Positions 42,773-51,267 of a stretch of DNA of 64,000 nucleotides are shown piece after piece. The translations under genes were made by a program, and so were the position numbers. This stretch comes from Pseudomonas sp. UBA2684 (GTDB lineage: Bacteria > Pseudomonadota > Gammaproteobacteria > Pseudomonadales > Pseudomonadaceae). Below the pieces are notes generated by a model. That model had not been told where the DNA came from. It saw only the letters and a list, made by a program, of their open reading frames with translations, and ran no database searches. The DNA lies in NCBI GenBank assembly GCA_002354655.1, contig DELY01000044.1:245474-309473 (forward strand), given 5' to 3'. Every line of letters begins with the position of its first letter. Position 1 is the stretch's first letter.

Positions 42773-43570
42773 TCAGAGGTAGGCCCGCACCACTGGCACC
42801 ATGGGGGTCGCGCAGCTCATGCCGCCATCGACCCGCAGCAGCGCGCCATTGACGTAGCGCGACTCGTCGGAAGCGAGAAACAGCGCCATGGCGGCAATAT
42901 CCTCCGGTTCGCCGAGACGTGGCACGTTTTGGATATCGAGAAAGGCCTGGGTCATCTGCGCATTGGCCCAGCCTTCCAGCGCCGCGGTACGGATGACCCC
43001 GGGCAAGATCGCGTTGCAGCGCACACCGCGCTTGCCGAAAGTCGCGGCGATACTCTGCACGTACCAGTTCAGCGCCGCCTTCGAGGCGCCATAGCTGAAC
43101 TGCGCCACCTCCCCGGCGATCGAGCTGGTCGAAGAGGTGAAGATGATCGACCCCTCGCCCTGCGCCAGCATGTGCGGCAAGGCGTACTGGCAGGCCAGCA
43201 CGCCGCCGAGCACATTGACCCGCATGTTGGTGTGGAACAGCGCCTGATTGAAATTGAGGAAATCCACGTCGCGCGCGGTTTCCGGGTTCTTGCTCACGGC
43301 ATTGTTGAATAGCACATCGATCCGGCCGAAGGCCTGCAAGCTGCTGTCGATCATCCGTTGCAGATCGTCCTCGACGCCAACATCGACCTTTAGCCCGATG
43401 GCACTGCCACCACTGTCGACAATCGCCTGTGCCACCCGCTGCGCCGCATCACCGTAGAGGTCGGTGACCACCACGTGCGCGCCCTGAGCGGCAAACATCT
43501 GCGCGGAGGCACGGCCGATGCCGCTGGCGGCACCGGTGATCAGCGCCACCTTTCCTTGAAGTCGTTGCAT
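42773..43570 (-). CDS. SDR-family oxidoreductase (canonical)
   Basis: The 265-residue protein has TGAASGIG, NNAV, Ser in FTSSTSS and YGASK as YxxxK, with LRVDGGMSC near the C-terminus. The ATG at 43570 has AGGAGAG upstream. It follows DUF1329 copy 3 after a short hairpin and precedes the NTF2-like gene. It is a likely hydroxy-compound dehydrogenase. Confidence 0.9.
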   Translation of the reverse strand: MQRLQGKVALITGAASGIGRASAQMFAAQGAHVVVTDLYGDAAQRVAQAIVDSGGSAIGLKVDVGVEDDLQRMIDSSLQAFGRIDVLFNNAVSKNPETARDVDFLNFNQALFHTNMRVNVLGGVLACQYALPHMLAQGEGSIIFTSSTSSIAGEVAQFSYGASKAALNWYVQSIAATFGKRGVRCNAILPGVIRTAALEGWANAQMTQAFLDIQNVPRLGEPEDIAAMALFLASDESRYVNGALLRVDGGMSCATPMVPVVRAYL

Positions 43571-43597
43571 AGACGCTCTCCTGTTGCAGCAAGGTTC

Positions 43598-43617
43598 GGG
43601 CGCAGCGCACTGCGCCC
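43598..43617. terminator. Hairpin between DUF1329 copy 3 and the SDR
   Basis: GGGCGCA and TGCGCCC form a 7-bp stem with a 6-nt loop, 16 bp beyond the DUF1329 stop. No T-tract follows. It resembles the hairpins after the other two DUF1329 genes in position. Confidence 0.45.
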
Positions 43618-43633
43618 AGCTCAATCACGGGTG

Positions 43634-44986
43634 TCAGCGGGTCTGACCGCTGGCGATGGTCTGCGGATTGGCTTCGCGCTCGGCCACCGGAGCCTGGCGA
43701 TAGCGAGTCGGGCCGTTGCCGAACATGCCGTACTGGTTACGGGTGAAGTCGTACAGCGAATAGGCATCGTTTTGCGGATTATTGGGGATGCCATAGGCCT
43801 GGATGTTGTACTGCGCGCCGCTGCGGAACATCGCCCCGCTGTCGTCCCAGGCGTCGTACAACGCAGCACCGTAGGTGTCTTCGTCGATGTAGTAGCGGCG
43901 GGATTTTTGCGCGTGACGCACACCGTCCTTGCGGGTCGCCTCGACCACCCAGACGCGGTGCAGCTCCCAACGTTCGCAGGCCGGATTGATGTGTTTCTCC
44001 ATCAATTTGGTGGCCATGTCGCATTTCCATTTCAGGTCGTAATTGCTGTAGGGAATCAGCATTTCCTTCTTCCCCAGCAGCTTCCAGTCGAAGCGGTCCA
44101 TCTTTCCGGAGAACAGGAAGATTTCGTCGTAAAAGGCCACTCCACCAAAAGCCGAGTTGGGGGTGTCGTAGGCGAACTCCGGGGCCTTGCGCACGCGCCG
44201 CTGGCCGGTTGAATAGCTCCAGGCGGAACGTGCATTAGCCACCGGATCGAGGTAATCCCAGTAACCGGATGCCTGCCCGGCGGTGCGTGCCGGAGCGATG
44301 ATGCGCGACCAGATACGCTGGGCCATGCGCGGGTCACGCCCGGGAACATCAAGCTGGTAGTAGGGCTTCTCGCCGGTGGCGCGGTTGGTGTTGGTTAATG
44401 TGGCGTGGCCCTGATTGACCACATAGGCGCTGTGGTTCCAGTCCCAACCATTGATCCCCTGGTAGTTGAGGATGTAGTTCCACATCACCTGCTGGCCGTC
44501 CTTGGGCAGCGGGAACGGTAGGCCGCCGCGGCAGGCTTCACTGATCGAAAGGCCGTCGTTTAGTGACTTGCACTCCGGGTTGCTGGCGTTGCGCTCAGTG
44601 GCGGCGAGAAACGCCTCGGGAAAGGCCGCCGTGCGATGAGTCGGGTAAACCTCCATGAAATAGCTCTGGGGATTGTCCTTGATCAGCTTCATCTGCCCGG
44701 CGGACAACTGCGCGGCGTATTGTTCGACGTTGCTCGCATCAATGCGCAGGCGCGGCTTTTCAGCGACAAAGGGGTTGGGCCAGAAGCCGTCGCTAGGTTG
44801 CAACCCGGCGGCAACCTTGAGGCCGCCGTCATAGGCGGGAATGCTGCCATCGGCGTTGCCGGCGGCGATGGCGCCGAAGCGGGTCAGCGTGGTGCCAAGG
44901 TCACTCGGCGAGGTGCGGTCATCGGCAACTGCGGCACCGGCCAGCAGCACCGCCAACAAACCCAGCGCACAGGTATTTATAGTCAT
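43634..44986 (-). CDS. DUF1329 periplasmic protein (copy 3, divergent)
   Basis: The 450-residue protein has a signal peptide (MTINTCALGLLAVLLAGAAVA), then SDLGTTLTRFGAIAAGNADG, YDGGLKVAAGLQPSDGFW and LLGKKEMLIPYSNYDLK. It shares the family blocks but is more diverged from copies 1 and 2 than they are from each other. Its gap to the DUF1302 partner is 155 bp instead of 24. It probably has a related but distinct ligand (inference). Confidence 0.9.
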   Translation of the reverse strand: MTINTCALGLLAVLLAGAAVADDRTSPSDLGTTLTRFGAIAAGNADGSIPAYDGGLKVAAGLQPSDGFWPNPFVAEKPRLRIDASNVEQYAAQLSAGQMKLIKDNPQSYFMEVYPTHRTAAFPEAFLAATERNASNPECKSLNDGLSISEACRGGLPFPLPKDGQQVMWNYILNYQGINGWDWNHSAYVVNQGHATLTNTNRATGEKPYYQLDVPGRDPRMAQRIWSRIIAPARTAGQASGYWDYLDPVANARSAWSYSTGQRRVRKAPEFAYDTPNSAFGGVAFYDEIFLFSGKMDRFDWKLLGKKEMLIPYSNYDLKWKCDMATKLMEKHINPACERWELHRVWVVEATRKDGVRHAQKSRRYYIDEDTYGAALYDAWDDSGAMFRSGAQYNIQAYGIPNNPQNDAYSLYDFTRNQYGMFGNGPTRYRQAPVAEREANPQTIASGQTR

Positions 44987-45113
44987 GAAGACCTCCAGTC
45001 ATTGTTGTGGTAATCGCCTGCAACCATGCATAACGCACGCGAACAAACAGGCACGCGTAAGCCGCACAGCATTCGCAGCACGAACCGGGTTATCGTCAAA
45101 GGTGGGTTGCCGG

Positions 45114-45131
45114 AGGCCCGCCAGCGGGCCT
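45114..45131. promoter_or_regulatory. GC-rich hairpin between DUF1302 and DUF1329 copy 3
   Basis: AGGCCCGC and GCGGGCCT form a near-perfect palindrome 11 bp beyond the DUF1302 stop on the minus strand. It may stabilise the upstream mRNA or cause partial termination. Confidence 0.4.
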
Positions 45132-45141
45132 TGGCAATCAA

Positions 45142-46806
45142 TCAGAACGCGGTGCTGAAGGTCAGCGAGAGCCAGTTGCGGTCAGACAGACCGATATCGC
45201 CGGTACCGCCCACCACCGTCTTGCCTACACCGGCGATGTCGGCATATTTGCGCTGGCTGCCATACCCGATATAAGCCAGGGTGACGTCGTAGCGCTCGTC
45301 CAGAGTGCCCTTGATGCCGACCTTGTAGCTGTACTTGCCCTCGCTGCCGCCACCGTTGGCCGCATTACCGGAAAGGCCGTAGTCGAGGCTCATCGGCGCG
45401 GAAATGTTCCAGCCGGGGAACACCCCCAGCCATTGCGGGGCGAAGTTGAACGCGACACCGACATAATCCCGTGTCGCGCAGCCCCAGGCCTTGTCCTGCC
45501 CTGCGGCGCAACCACCATAGCCTTCGCCGCGATACAACTCCTCATGCTCGGTGACTTTCTGCACGTGGCTGTAGGCCAGTTCCGCGATGAAGCTGCCGGT
45601 ATCGAAGTATGCGGTGCGCGGTAGCAGCCACAGACCGTTGACGACCATGTGCCAGGTATCGCCGCGTGCGCCCTGGTTATCCACGGCGTTGAAATTGCTG
45701 GAGATCAGCGAAGCATTCTTGCGGTAGGACAGATCGACGCCCAACGAGCCGCCGCCCAGCACCGGCCCGGCCGCCCAGCTCAGGCCATAGAGTTTGACGT
45801 TCTCGGCATAGACGTAGCGCGCGAAGTCGGCACCGACCTGTAGGCCCCAGGGCGTGTAGTCATCATATTCGCGGTAGTACAGACCGATATCCGAGTGCAG
45901 AAAATCCAGGCTGTAAGTGCCCATCACGCCCCAATTGCCACGGTTGTCCGGGGTCAGCGGATCGATCAGCGGGCGGGCAAACCCCTGAAACAGCGGCAAC
46001 TGATCTGGCCCCTCCAGGGCCACGTCGGCAGACGCCAGGTAGGTGCCGCCCTCCGGTGCACGGGTGGTGTCCCACTCGAGGAAGTACTGCGCGGCCAGCG
46101 ACAGCCTATCGCTGATCTGCGCCTGCGCCGATAGCTGGGTGAGTGGTAGGAAGATCTCGCGGGTTTCGGTGCCGGGGTTACTCACCGCTTTGCGCCCGTC
46201 GAGCGGGGCCTGAGAATAGGAAACCGCATGGCCGGGAATCAGCAGGCCGTTGCCCCAGTACACCGTATGCCGTCCAGCACGCAGGCTGACGGGCGTATCA
46301 CCAAGGTTGAAGCGGGTAAACGCGAATGCATCCAACAACTCGCCACTGGGGCCGCGGTGGTAGCGCTTGGTGAAGGCCGAGTAGTGACCATCGCGGTAAC
46401 TCGGCGTGCTCGCGCCGGGAAAAGCACCGGGATAATAGACATTGCCGGCGGCGGTCTCGACATCGCTATCGGCATACGCCTGGTCATACCAGGCCGCGCC
46501 GCTGATGCGAAAGCCATGGTATTGCTGGTAGGCCAGTTCGAACTCGCTCATCAAATCGATGCGGTTGGTGACCACATCGCCGCGGTCGAACTTGGAATCG
46601 GACTCATCGTAGGTGGCATTGTTGGCCAGCGCCCGCTCGCGCTCCTCGGCACGCACCCCCAGGTTGTAACGTAGCGTATTGTCCCAGCGCAGATTCAAAT
46701 CTGGATTCGCTGTCGCGAACTCCTTCGCCTGCAGTTGACCGCTACAGGCCAAGGCGATTGCCACGCCAATCGCCAGACGGGTCGCTATCAGGTTGGCACT
46801 CGACAT
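45142..46806 (-). CDS. DUF1302 outer-membrane protein (copy 3)
   Basis: The 554-residue protein has a signal peptide (MSSANLIATRLAIGVAIALA and following), NPDLNLRWDNTLRYNLGVR, and a C-terminal SLTFSTAF with the final aromatic residue of barrel proteins. It is paralogous to copies 1 and 2 but more distant. The ATG at 46806 has GGAGG upstream. It is first in the third operon, divergent from the 2-oxoacid oxidoreductase. Confidence 0.91.
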   Translation of the reverse strand: MSSANLIATRLAIGVAIALACSGQLQAKEFATANPDLNLRWDNTLRYNLGVRAEERERALANNATYDESDSKFDRGDVVTNRIDLMSEFELAYQQYHGFRISGAAWYDQAYADSDVETAAGNVYYPGAFPGASTPSYRDGHYSAFTKRYHRGPSGELLDAFAFTRFNLGDTPVSLRAGRHTVYWGNGLLIPGHAVSYSQAPLDGRKAVSNPGTETREIFLPLTQLSAQAQISDRLSLAAQYFLEWDTTRAPEGGTYLASADVALEGPDQLPLFQGFARPLIDPLTPDNRGNWGVMGTYSLDFLHSDIGLYYREYDDYTPWGLQVGADFARYVYAENVKLYGLSWAAGPVLGGGSLGVDLSYRKNASLISSNFNAVDNQGARGDTWHMVVNGLWLLPRTAYFDTGSFIAELAYSHVQKVTEHEELYRGEGYGGCAAGQDKAWGCATRDYVGVAFNFAPQWLGVFPGWNISAPMSLDYGLSGNAANGGGSEGKYSYKVGIKGTLDERYDVTLAYIGYGSQRKYADIAGVGKTVVGGTGDIGLSDRNWLSLTFSTAF

Positions 46807-47169
46807 CGGAAAACCTCCATCACACTCATTATTTTTATTCGCTGCGGATGCGCCGTCCCCATGGCGGAGACGTGGAATGAGTAGACGGAAGAGCAAGAGA
46901 AGAGACAACGAATCAGACTATCGATGAAATGCACAACGCTATCGCCGAAATGCACTGTCACTGCCTGGCGTACCTTTCGCGACGTTCGGTTACAGAGCGG
47001 AAGGCACCGCGCAGCCGCAATTCACCGCAGCAGGTATCTGTTTATCAAATACCTAAAACCAGTTTTTATCACTTTAAGATAATTAAACACTAACCAATAA
47101 TCTGTTCAAATCTATACGCAGCTCCGCCACGGCTGGCTGCATCGATAAGAATAAGACTGGAGGTTAGCC
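46807..47169. other. 363-bp divergent promoter region
   Basis: No gene is seen. The stretch 47030-47110 is AT-rich and carries the AGGTAT/ATACCT inverted repeat. GAAATGCAC is repeated at about 46925 and 46950. It should hold promoters for DUF1302 copy 3 and the oxidoreductase. Confidence 0.6.
47032..47054. promoter_or_regulatory. Inverted repeat AGGTAT-N11-ATACCT
   Basis: The two 6-bp arms lie 116 bp before the oxidoreductase start in the AT-rich part of the divergent region. Possible operator. Confidence 0.3.
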
Positions 47170-50100
47170 ATGAGCACGTCTCCCTCACTGGACGACAAGT
47201 ACGTTCAGCAAAGCGGAAAAGTATTGCTAACCGGCATCCAGGCGCTGGTGCGCCTGCCCCTAATGCAGCGCCAGCGCGATCTGGCCAATGGCCTGAATAC
47301 CGCAGGTTTCATTTCCGGTTACCGCGGCTCGCCCCTGGGCACGCTCGACCAGGCGCTGTGGAAAGCCCGCGACCACCTCAAGCAGAACCACACAGTCTTT
47401 CATCCTGGGGTCAACGAAGACCTCGCCGCCACCTCGCTGTGGGGCACCCAGCAAGTCAACATCTTCGAAGGCGCCAAGTACGACGGCGTATTCGGCATGT
47501 GGTACGGCAAGGGCCCAGGCGTGGATCGCTGCGGCGATGTGTTCCGCCATGCCAATGCCGCCGGTACCTCGAAGTTCGGCGGCGTTTTGGCGATTGCTGG
47601 CGACGACCATGGCGCCCGCTCCTCCTCGCTGCCGCATCAGACCGAGCACATCTTCAAGGCAGTGATGATGCCGGTGTTGGCGCCGTCCGGCGTACAGGAA
47701 TACCTCGACTACGGCATGCATGGCTGGGCCATGTCGCGCTACTCCGGTTGCTGGGTAGCACTCAAGGCAGTGGCCGACACCGTGGAAAGCGCGGCCATCG
47801 TCGATGTCGACCCGCAACGGGTACAGCCGGTGATCCCCGACTTCGCCCTGCCCGAAGGTGGCCTGAATATCCGCTGGCCGGACCCGCCCCTGGCTCAGGA
47901 GCAGCGCCTGCTGGAACACAAGCTGTATGCCGCACTGGCGTATGCCAAGGTCAACCGCCTCGACCGCATCGTGCTCGACTCGCCCAAGGCGCGTATCGGC
48001 ATCATCACGTCCGGCAAGTCTTACCTGGACGTGTGCCAAGCCCTGAAAATTCTCGGCATCGACGACGCGCTGGCGCAGCAGATTGGCCTGCGCGTGTACA
48101 AGGTCGGCATGATCTGGCCGCTGGAGGCCGAGGGCGTGCGTCAGTTCGCCGACGGCCTGGAAGAAGTCGTGGTGGTCGAAGAAAAACGCCACCTGATCGA
48201 ATACCAGCTTAAGGAAGAGCTCTACAACTGGCGCGAGGATGTGCGTCCGCGCATCGTCGGCAAGTTCGACGACAAGGGCGAGTGGAGCCTGCCGCACACC
48301 GGCTGGCTGTTGCCGGCGATCGGCGAGCTGACCCCGGCACAGATTGCCCGCGCCCTGGCCCGGCGCATTCTGCGCCTGCACCAGAGCGGCCCATTGCAGG
48401 TCATCCTGGCGGTACTCGACGCGCAGTTGGCCAGCAAGGATAACTTCAATAACCTGATGGATCGGGTGCCGCACTACTGCTCAGGTTGCCCGCACAACAC
48501 CTCGACCAAGGTCCCCGAAGGCAGCCGCGCACTGGCTGGCATCGGCTGCCACTACATGGCCGCCTGGATCTACCCACAAACCCAGACCTTCAGCCAGATG
48601 GGCGGCGAAGGCGTGGCCTGGATCGGCCAGGCGCCGTTCACCGAGACCCAGCACGTGTTCGCCAACCTCGGCGACGGCACCTACTTCCATTCCGGCCTGC
48701 TAGCGATTCGCGCAGCGGTCGCGGCCAAGGCACGCATCACCTACAAGATTCTCTATAACGACGCCGTGGCCATGACCGGCGGCCAGCCCGTGGACGGCAG
48801 CCTCAGCGTGGCGCAGATCAGCCGCCAGCTCGCCGCCGAAGGCGTGCAGCGCATCCTCGTGGTCAGTGACGACCCGGACAAGTACCAGGACATCAAGGAC
48901 CTGGCCGATGATGTACCGGTCTACGGCCGCGAGCAGATGGATGAGCTGCAGAAAGAGCTGCGCGAATTCCCCGGTGTTTCGGCGCTGATTTACGACCAGA
49001 CCTGCGCCGCCGAAAAGCGCCGCCGGCGCAAGCGCGGCAAATTCCCCGATCCGGCGCGCCGGGTGGTGATCAACGAAGCGGTGTGCGAAGGCTGCGGCGA
49101 TTGCAGCAGCAAATCCAACTGCATGTCAGTGGTCGCAGTGGAAACCGAGTTCGGCCGCAAGCGCGAGATCGACCAGTCGTCGTGCAATAAGGATTTTACC
49201 TGCCTGTCCGGCTTCTGCCCGAGCTTCGTCACCGTCGAAGGCGGCAAGCTGCGCAAGCCCAAGGCCCTGGCCGACAACAACGAAGAACGTTGGGAGCTGG
49301 CGCAACCCGCGCCACTCAACCTGGATCAGCCTTACAGCATCCTTGTCACCGGTGTCGGTGGCACCGGCGTGGTCACCATTGGCGCCCTGCTCGGCATGGC
49401 GGCCTTTATCGAAGGCAAGGGCGCGCTCAACCTGGACATGGCCGGCATGGCGCAGAAAGGCGGCGCGGTGTGGTCGCACATCCGCATTGCCGCACGCCAG
49501 GAACAATTGTTCGCACCACGTATCGCCGAGGGCGAAACCAGCCTTCTGCTGGGCTGCGACCTGGTGGTGAGCGCCAACAGCGAGACACTCTCGAAGTTGC
49601 GCCAGGGAGTCACCCACGCCCTGATCAACAGCGAGGAAAGCATCACCAGCGCCTTCGTCCGCACCTTCGCCCAGCAGGCGGAAAGCGGCGACCTGCACGC
49701 CCACCCCGACCCGCAGTTCCGCACCCGGGGCATGTCCGCGCAGATCAACGAGGCGGTCGGCGAGCAGCAGGCCACCTTTATCGACGCCAGCCAGATCGCC
49801 ACCGCACTGATGGGCGACTCCATCGCCACCAACACCTTCATGCTCGGTTTTGCCTACCAACAAGGCTGGCTGCCGGTGGGCGAAGCTGCGCTGTTGCAAG
49901 CCATCGAGCTCAACGGCACCGCCGTGGAATTCAACCGCATGGCCTTCACCTGGGGCCGTCGCGCGGCAGTCGACCTGCCACGGGTGCAGCGCAAGCTCGC
50001 CGCCGGCAAGGTCGAGAGCCGCGACCGTCAGCTGTCGCAGAGCCTGGAAGAAACCATCGCGCGGCGCGTCAGCTACCTCACCGATTACCACGACGCCGCC

Positions 50101-50733
50101 CTCGGCAAGCGTTACCAGGATCGCGTCGAACAGTTCCGCACGGCAGAGACCGCACTCGCCGGCCAACCCGGCCCGCTCACCGAAGCCGTAGCGCGCTACT
50201 ACTTCAAAGTGCTGGCTATCAAGGACGAATACGAAGTGGCGCGCCTGTTCACCAATGGCGAGTTCCTCAAGAAGATCGACGCGACCTTCGAGGGCGACTA
50301 CAGCCTGCGCTTCCACCTCGCCCCGCCACTGCTGAACAAGGCCGCACCTGGCGTCGAACCGGCAAAACGCAGCTTTGGCCCGTGGATGCTCAAGGGTTTC
50401 AAGCTGCTGGCCAAACTCAAGATACTGCGCAATACCTGGCTCGATCCGTTCGCCTACACCCATGAGCGCAAGGTCGAGCGTGAGTGGTTAGGCAGCTACG
50501 AGCAGATGCTCTACCAACTGCTGGCGGACCTCAACACGGACAACCTCGACCTCGCGGTCCAGTTGGCCAGCCTGCCAGACAGCGTCCGCGGCTATGGCCC
50601 GGTCAAGGAGCGCTATCTGGCGCATGCGCAAGCACAGCAGGCCCAGCTTCTCGATCAGTGGCGCAATGGCGGTCAGTTCCACGATGCCAGCAAAGCCGAC
50701 AAAGCCGAACGAATCCACGCAACCCAACTGTGA
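47170..50733 (+). CDS. Fused indolepyruvate/2-oxoacid:ferredoxin oxidoreductase
   Basis: The 1187-residue protein joins alpha, beta and gamma modules. The N-terminal pyrimidine-binding part has ISGYRGSPLGTLDQ near residue 40. TPP-binding Cys motif CSGCPHNTST lies near 437, ferredoxin-like CEGCGDCSSKSNC and CNKDFTCLSGFCPSF lie near 640-690, and a gamma domain with GVGGTGVVTIGALLG lies near 725. It converts 2-oxo acids to acyl-CoA and reduces ferredoxin. Next to liuR and liuA, a branched-chain oxo acid is plausible but unproven. GGAGG precedes the ATG. Confidence 0.9.
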   Translation: MSTSPSLDDKYVQQSGKVLLTGIQALVRLPLMQRQRDLANGLNTAGFISGYRGSPLGTLDQALWKARDHLKQNHTVFHPGVNEDLAATSLWGTQQVNIFEGAKYDGVFGMWYGKGPGVDRCGDVFRHANAAGTSKFGGVLAIAGDDHGARSSSLPHQTEHIFKAVMMPVLAPSGVQEYLDYGMHGWAMSRYSGCWVALKAVADTVESAAIVDVDPQRVQPVIPDFALPEGGLNIRWPDPPLAQEQRLLEHKLYAALAYAKVNRLDRIVLDSPKARIGIITSGKSYLDVCQALKILGIDDALAQQIGLRVYKVGMIWPLEAEGVRQFADGLEEVVVVEEKRHLIEYQLKEELYNWREDVRPRIVGKFDDKGEWSLPHTGWLLPAIGELTPAQIARALARRILRLHQSGPLQVILAVLDAQLASKDNFNNLMDRVPHYCSGCPHNTSTKVPEGSRALAGIGCHYMAAWIYPQTQTFSQMGGEGVAWIGQAPFTETQHVFANLGDGTYFHSGLLAIRAAVAAKARITYKILYNDAVAMTGGQPVDGSLSVAQISRQLAAEGVQRILVVSDDPDKYQDIKDLADDVPVYGREQMDELQKELREFPGVSALIYDQTCAAEKRRRRKRGKFPDPARRVVINEAVCEGCGDCSSKSNCMSVVAVETEFGRKREIDQSSCNKDFTCLSGFCPSFVTVEGGKLRKPKALADNNEERWELAQPAPLNLDQPYSILVTGVGGTGVVTIGALLGMAAFIEGKGALNLDMAGMAQKGGAVWSHIRIAARQEQLFAPRIAEGETSLLLGCDLVVSANSETLSKLRQGVTHALINSEESITSAFVRTFAQQAESGDLHAHPDPQFRTRGMSAQINEAVGEQQATFIDASQIATALMGDSIATNTFMLGFAYQQGWLPVGEAALLQAIELNGTAVEFNRMAFTWGRRAAVDLPRVQRKLAAGKVESRDRQLSQSLEETIARRVSYLTDYHDAALGKRYQDRVEQFRTAETALAGQPGPLTEAVARYYFKVLAIKDEYEVARLFTNGEFLKKIDATFEGDYSLRFHLAPPLLNKAAPGVEPAKRSFGPWMLKGFKLLAKLKILRNTWLDPFAYTHERKVEREWLGSYEQMLYQLLADLNTDNLDLAVQLASLPDSVRGYGPVKERYLAHAQAQQAQLLDQWRNGGQFHDASKADKAERIHATQL

Positions 50734-50741
50734 TCAAAGGC

Positions 50742-50760
50742 CCCGCCGCAAGTCGGCGGG
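50742..50760 (+). terminator. GC hairpin after the oxidoreductase gene
   Basis: CCCGCCG-CAAGT-CGGCGGG lies 8 bp beyond the stop. No T-tract follows, so it may only stabilise or weaken read-through into liuR. Confidence 0.4.
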
Positions 50761-50815
50761 TCGCTGAATCGAGCGCCGCCAGGCAACACAGCGGTGCTGG
50801 ATCGACGGCAGCGGA

Positions 50816-50831
50816 TGAACGTTAACGTAAA
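50816..50831. promoter_or_regulatory. Candidate LiuR box
   Basis: TGAACGTTAACGTAAA contains the perfect palindrome ACGTTAACGT and resembles the site described for LiuR (MerR) in Pseudomonas and relatives, from family memory. It ends 12 bp before the liuR GTG start. This supports autoregulation of liuR and control of the operon. Confidence 0.6.
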
Positions 50832-50843
50832 GGTAATAAGCGC

Positions 50844-51227
50844 GTGAGCATGCCAAGGACATACAGCATTTCCGAGCTCGCCCGTGAGATGGAGGTGACC
50901 ACCCGCACCATCCGTTTCTACGAGGAGCAGGGGCTGCTGGTGCCACAGCGGCGCGGTCAGGAGCGTATCTACTCGGTACGCGACGGGGTCACCCTGAAGT
51001 TGATCCTGCGGGGCAAGCGCATTGGTTTCTCCCTCGCCGAATGCAAGGAGCTGATCGGCATGTACGACCCCGCAGGCGGCAATCACAAGCAGTTGAGCCG
51101 CCTCCTGGAAAAGATCGTCGCGCGCCGGCAACAACTCGAACAACAGATGGTGGACATCCAGCACATGCAGTTGGAGCTGAACACCGCCGAGCAACGCTGC
51201 CAGGCAGCACTGCGGCTATCGGCGTGA
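50844..51227 (+). CDS. liuR: MerR-family regulator LiuR
   Basis: The 127-residue protein has an N-terminal winged HTH ([22 protein letters not shown]), VPQRRG and RIYSVRDGV segments, and a C-terminal coiled-coil of a MerR dimer. It has no metal Cys cluster. It precedes the complete liu gene set, as LiuR does in Pseudomonas, where it represses liu genes and responds to branched-chain intermediates. The GTG at 50844 follows AAGG; an ATG lies at 50850. Confidence 0.88.
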   Translation: MSMPRTYSISELAREMEVTTRTIRFYEEQGLLVPQRRGQERIYSVRDGVTLKLILRGKRIGFSLAECKELIGMYDPAGGNHKQLSRLLEKIVARRQQLEQQMVDIQHMQLELNTAEQRCQAALRLSA

Positions 51228-51267
51228 TGAACCAAACAATCGACACTCATTTGAGGAGAACTGGACC

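Noticed and set aside
47032-47110. Similarity of the AT-rich stretch with CTGTTCAAA to the TGTTC palindrome core
   Set aside because: Only the core matches; the arms do not form the AATATCA palindrome, so I did not count it as a third operator.
49126-50463. Minus-strand open frame of about 445 codons inside the oxidoreductase gene
   Set aside because: No homology or ribosome-binding site; it mirrors the third-position GC of the real gene.
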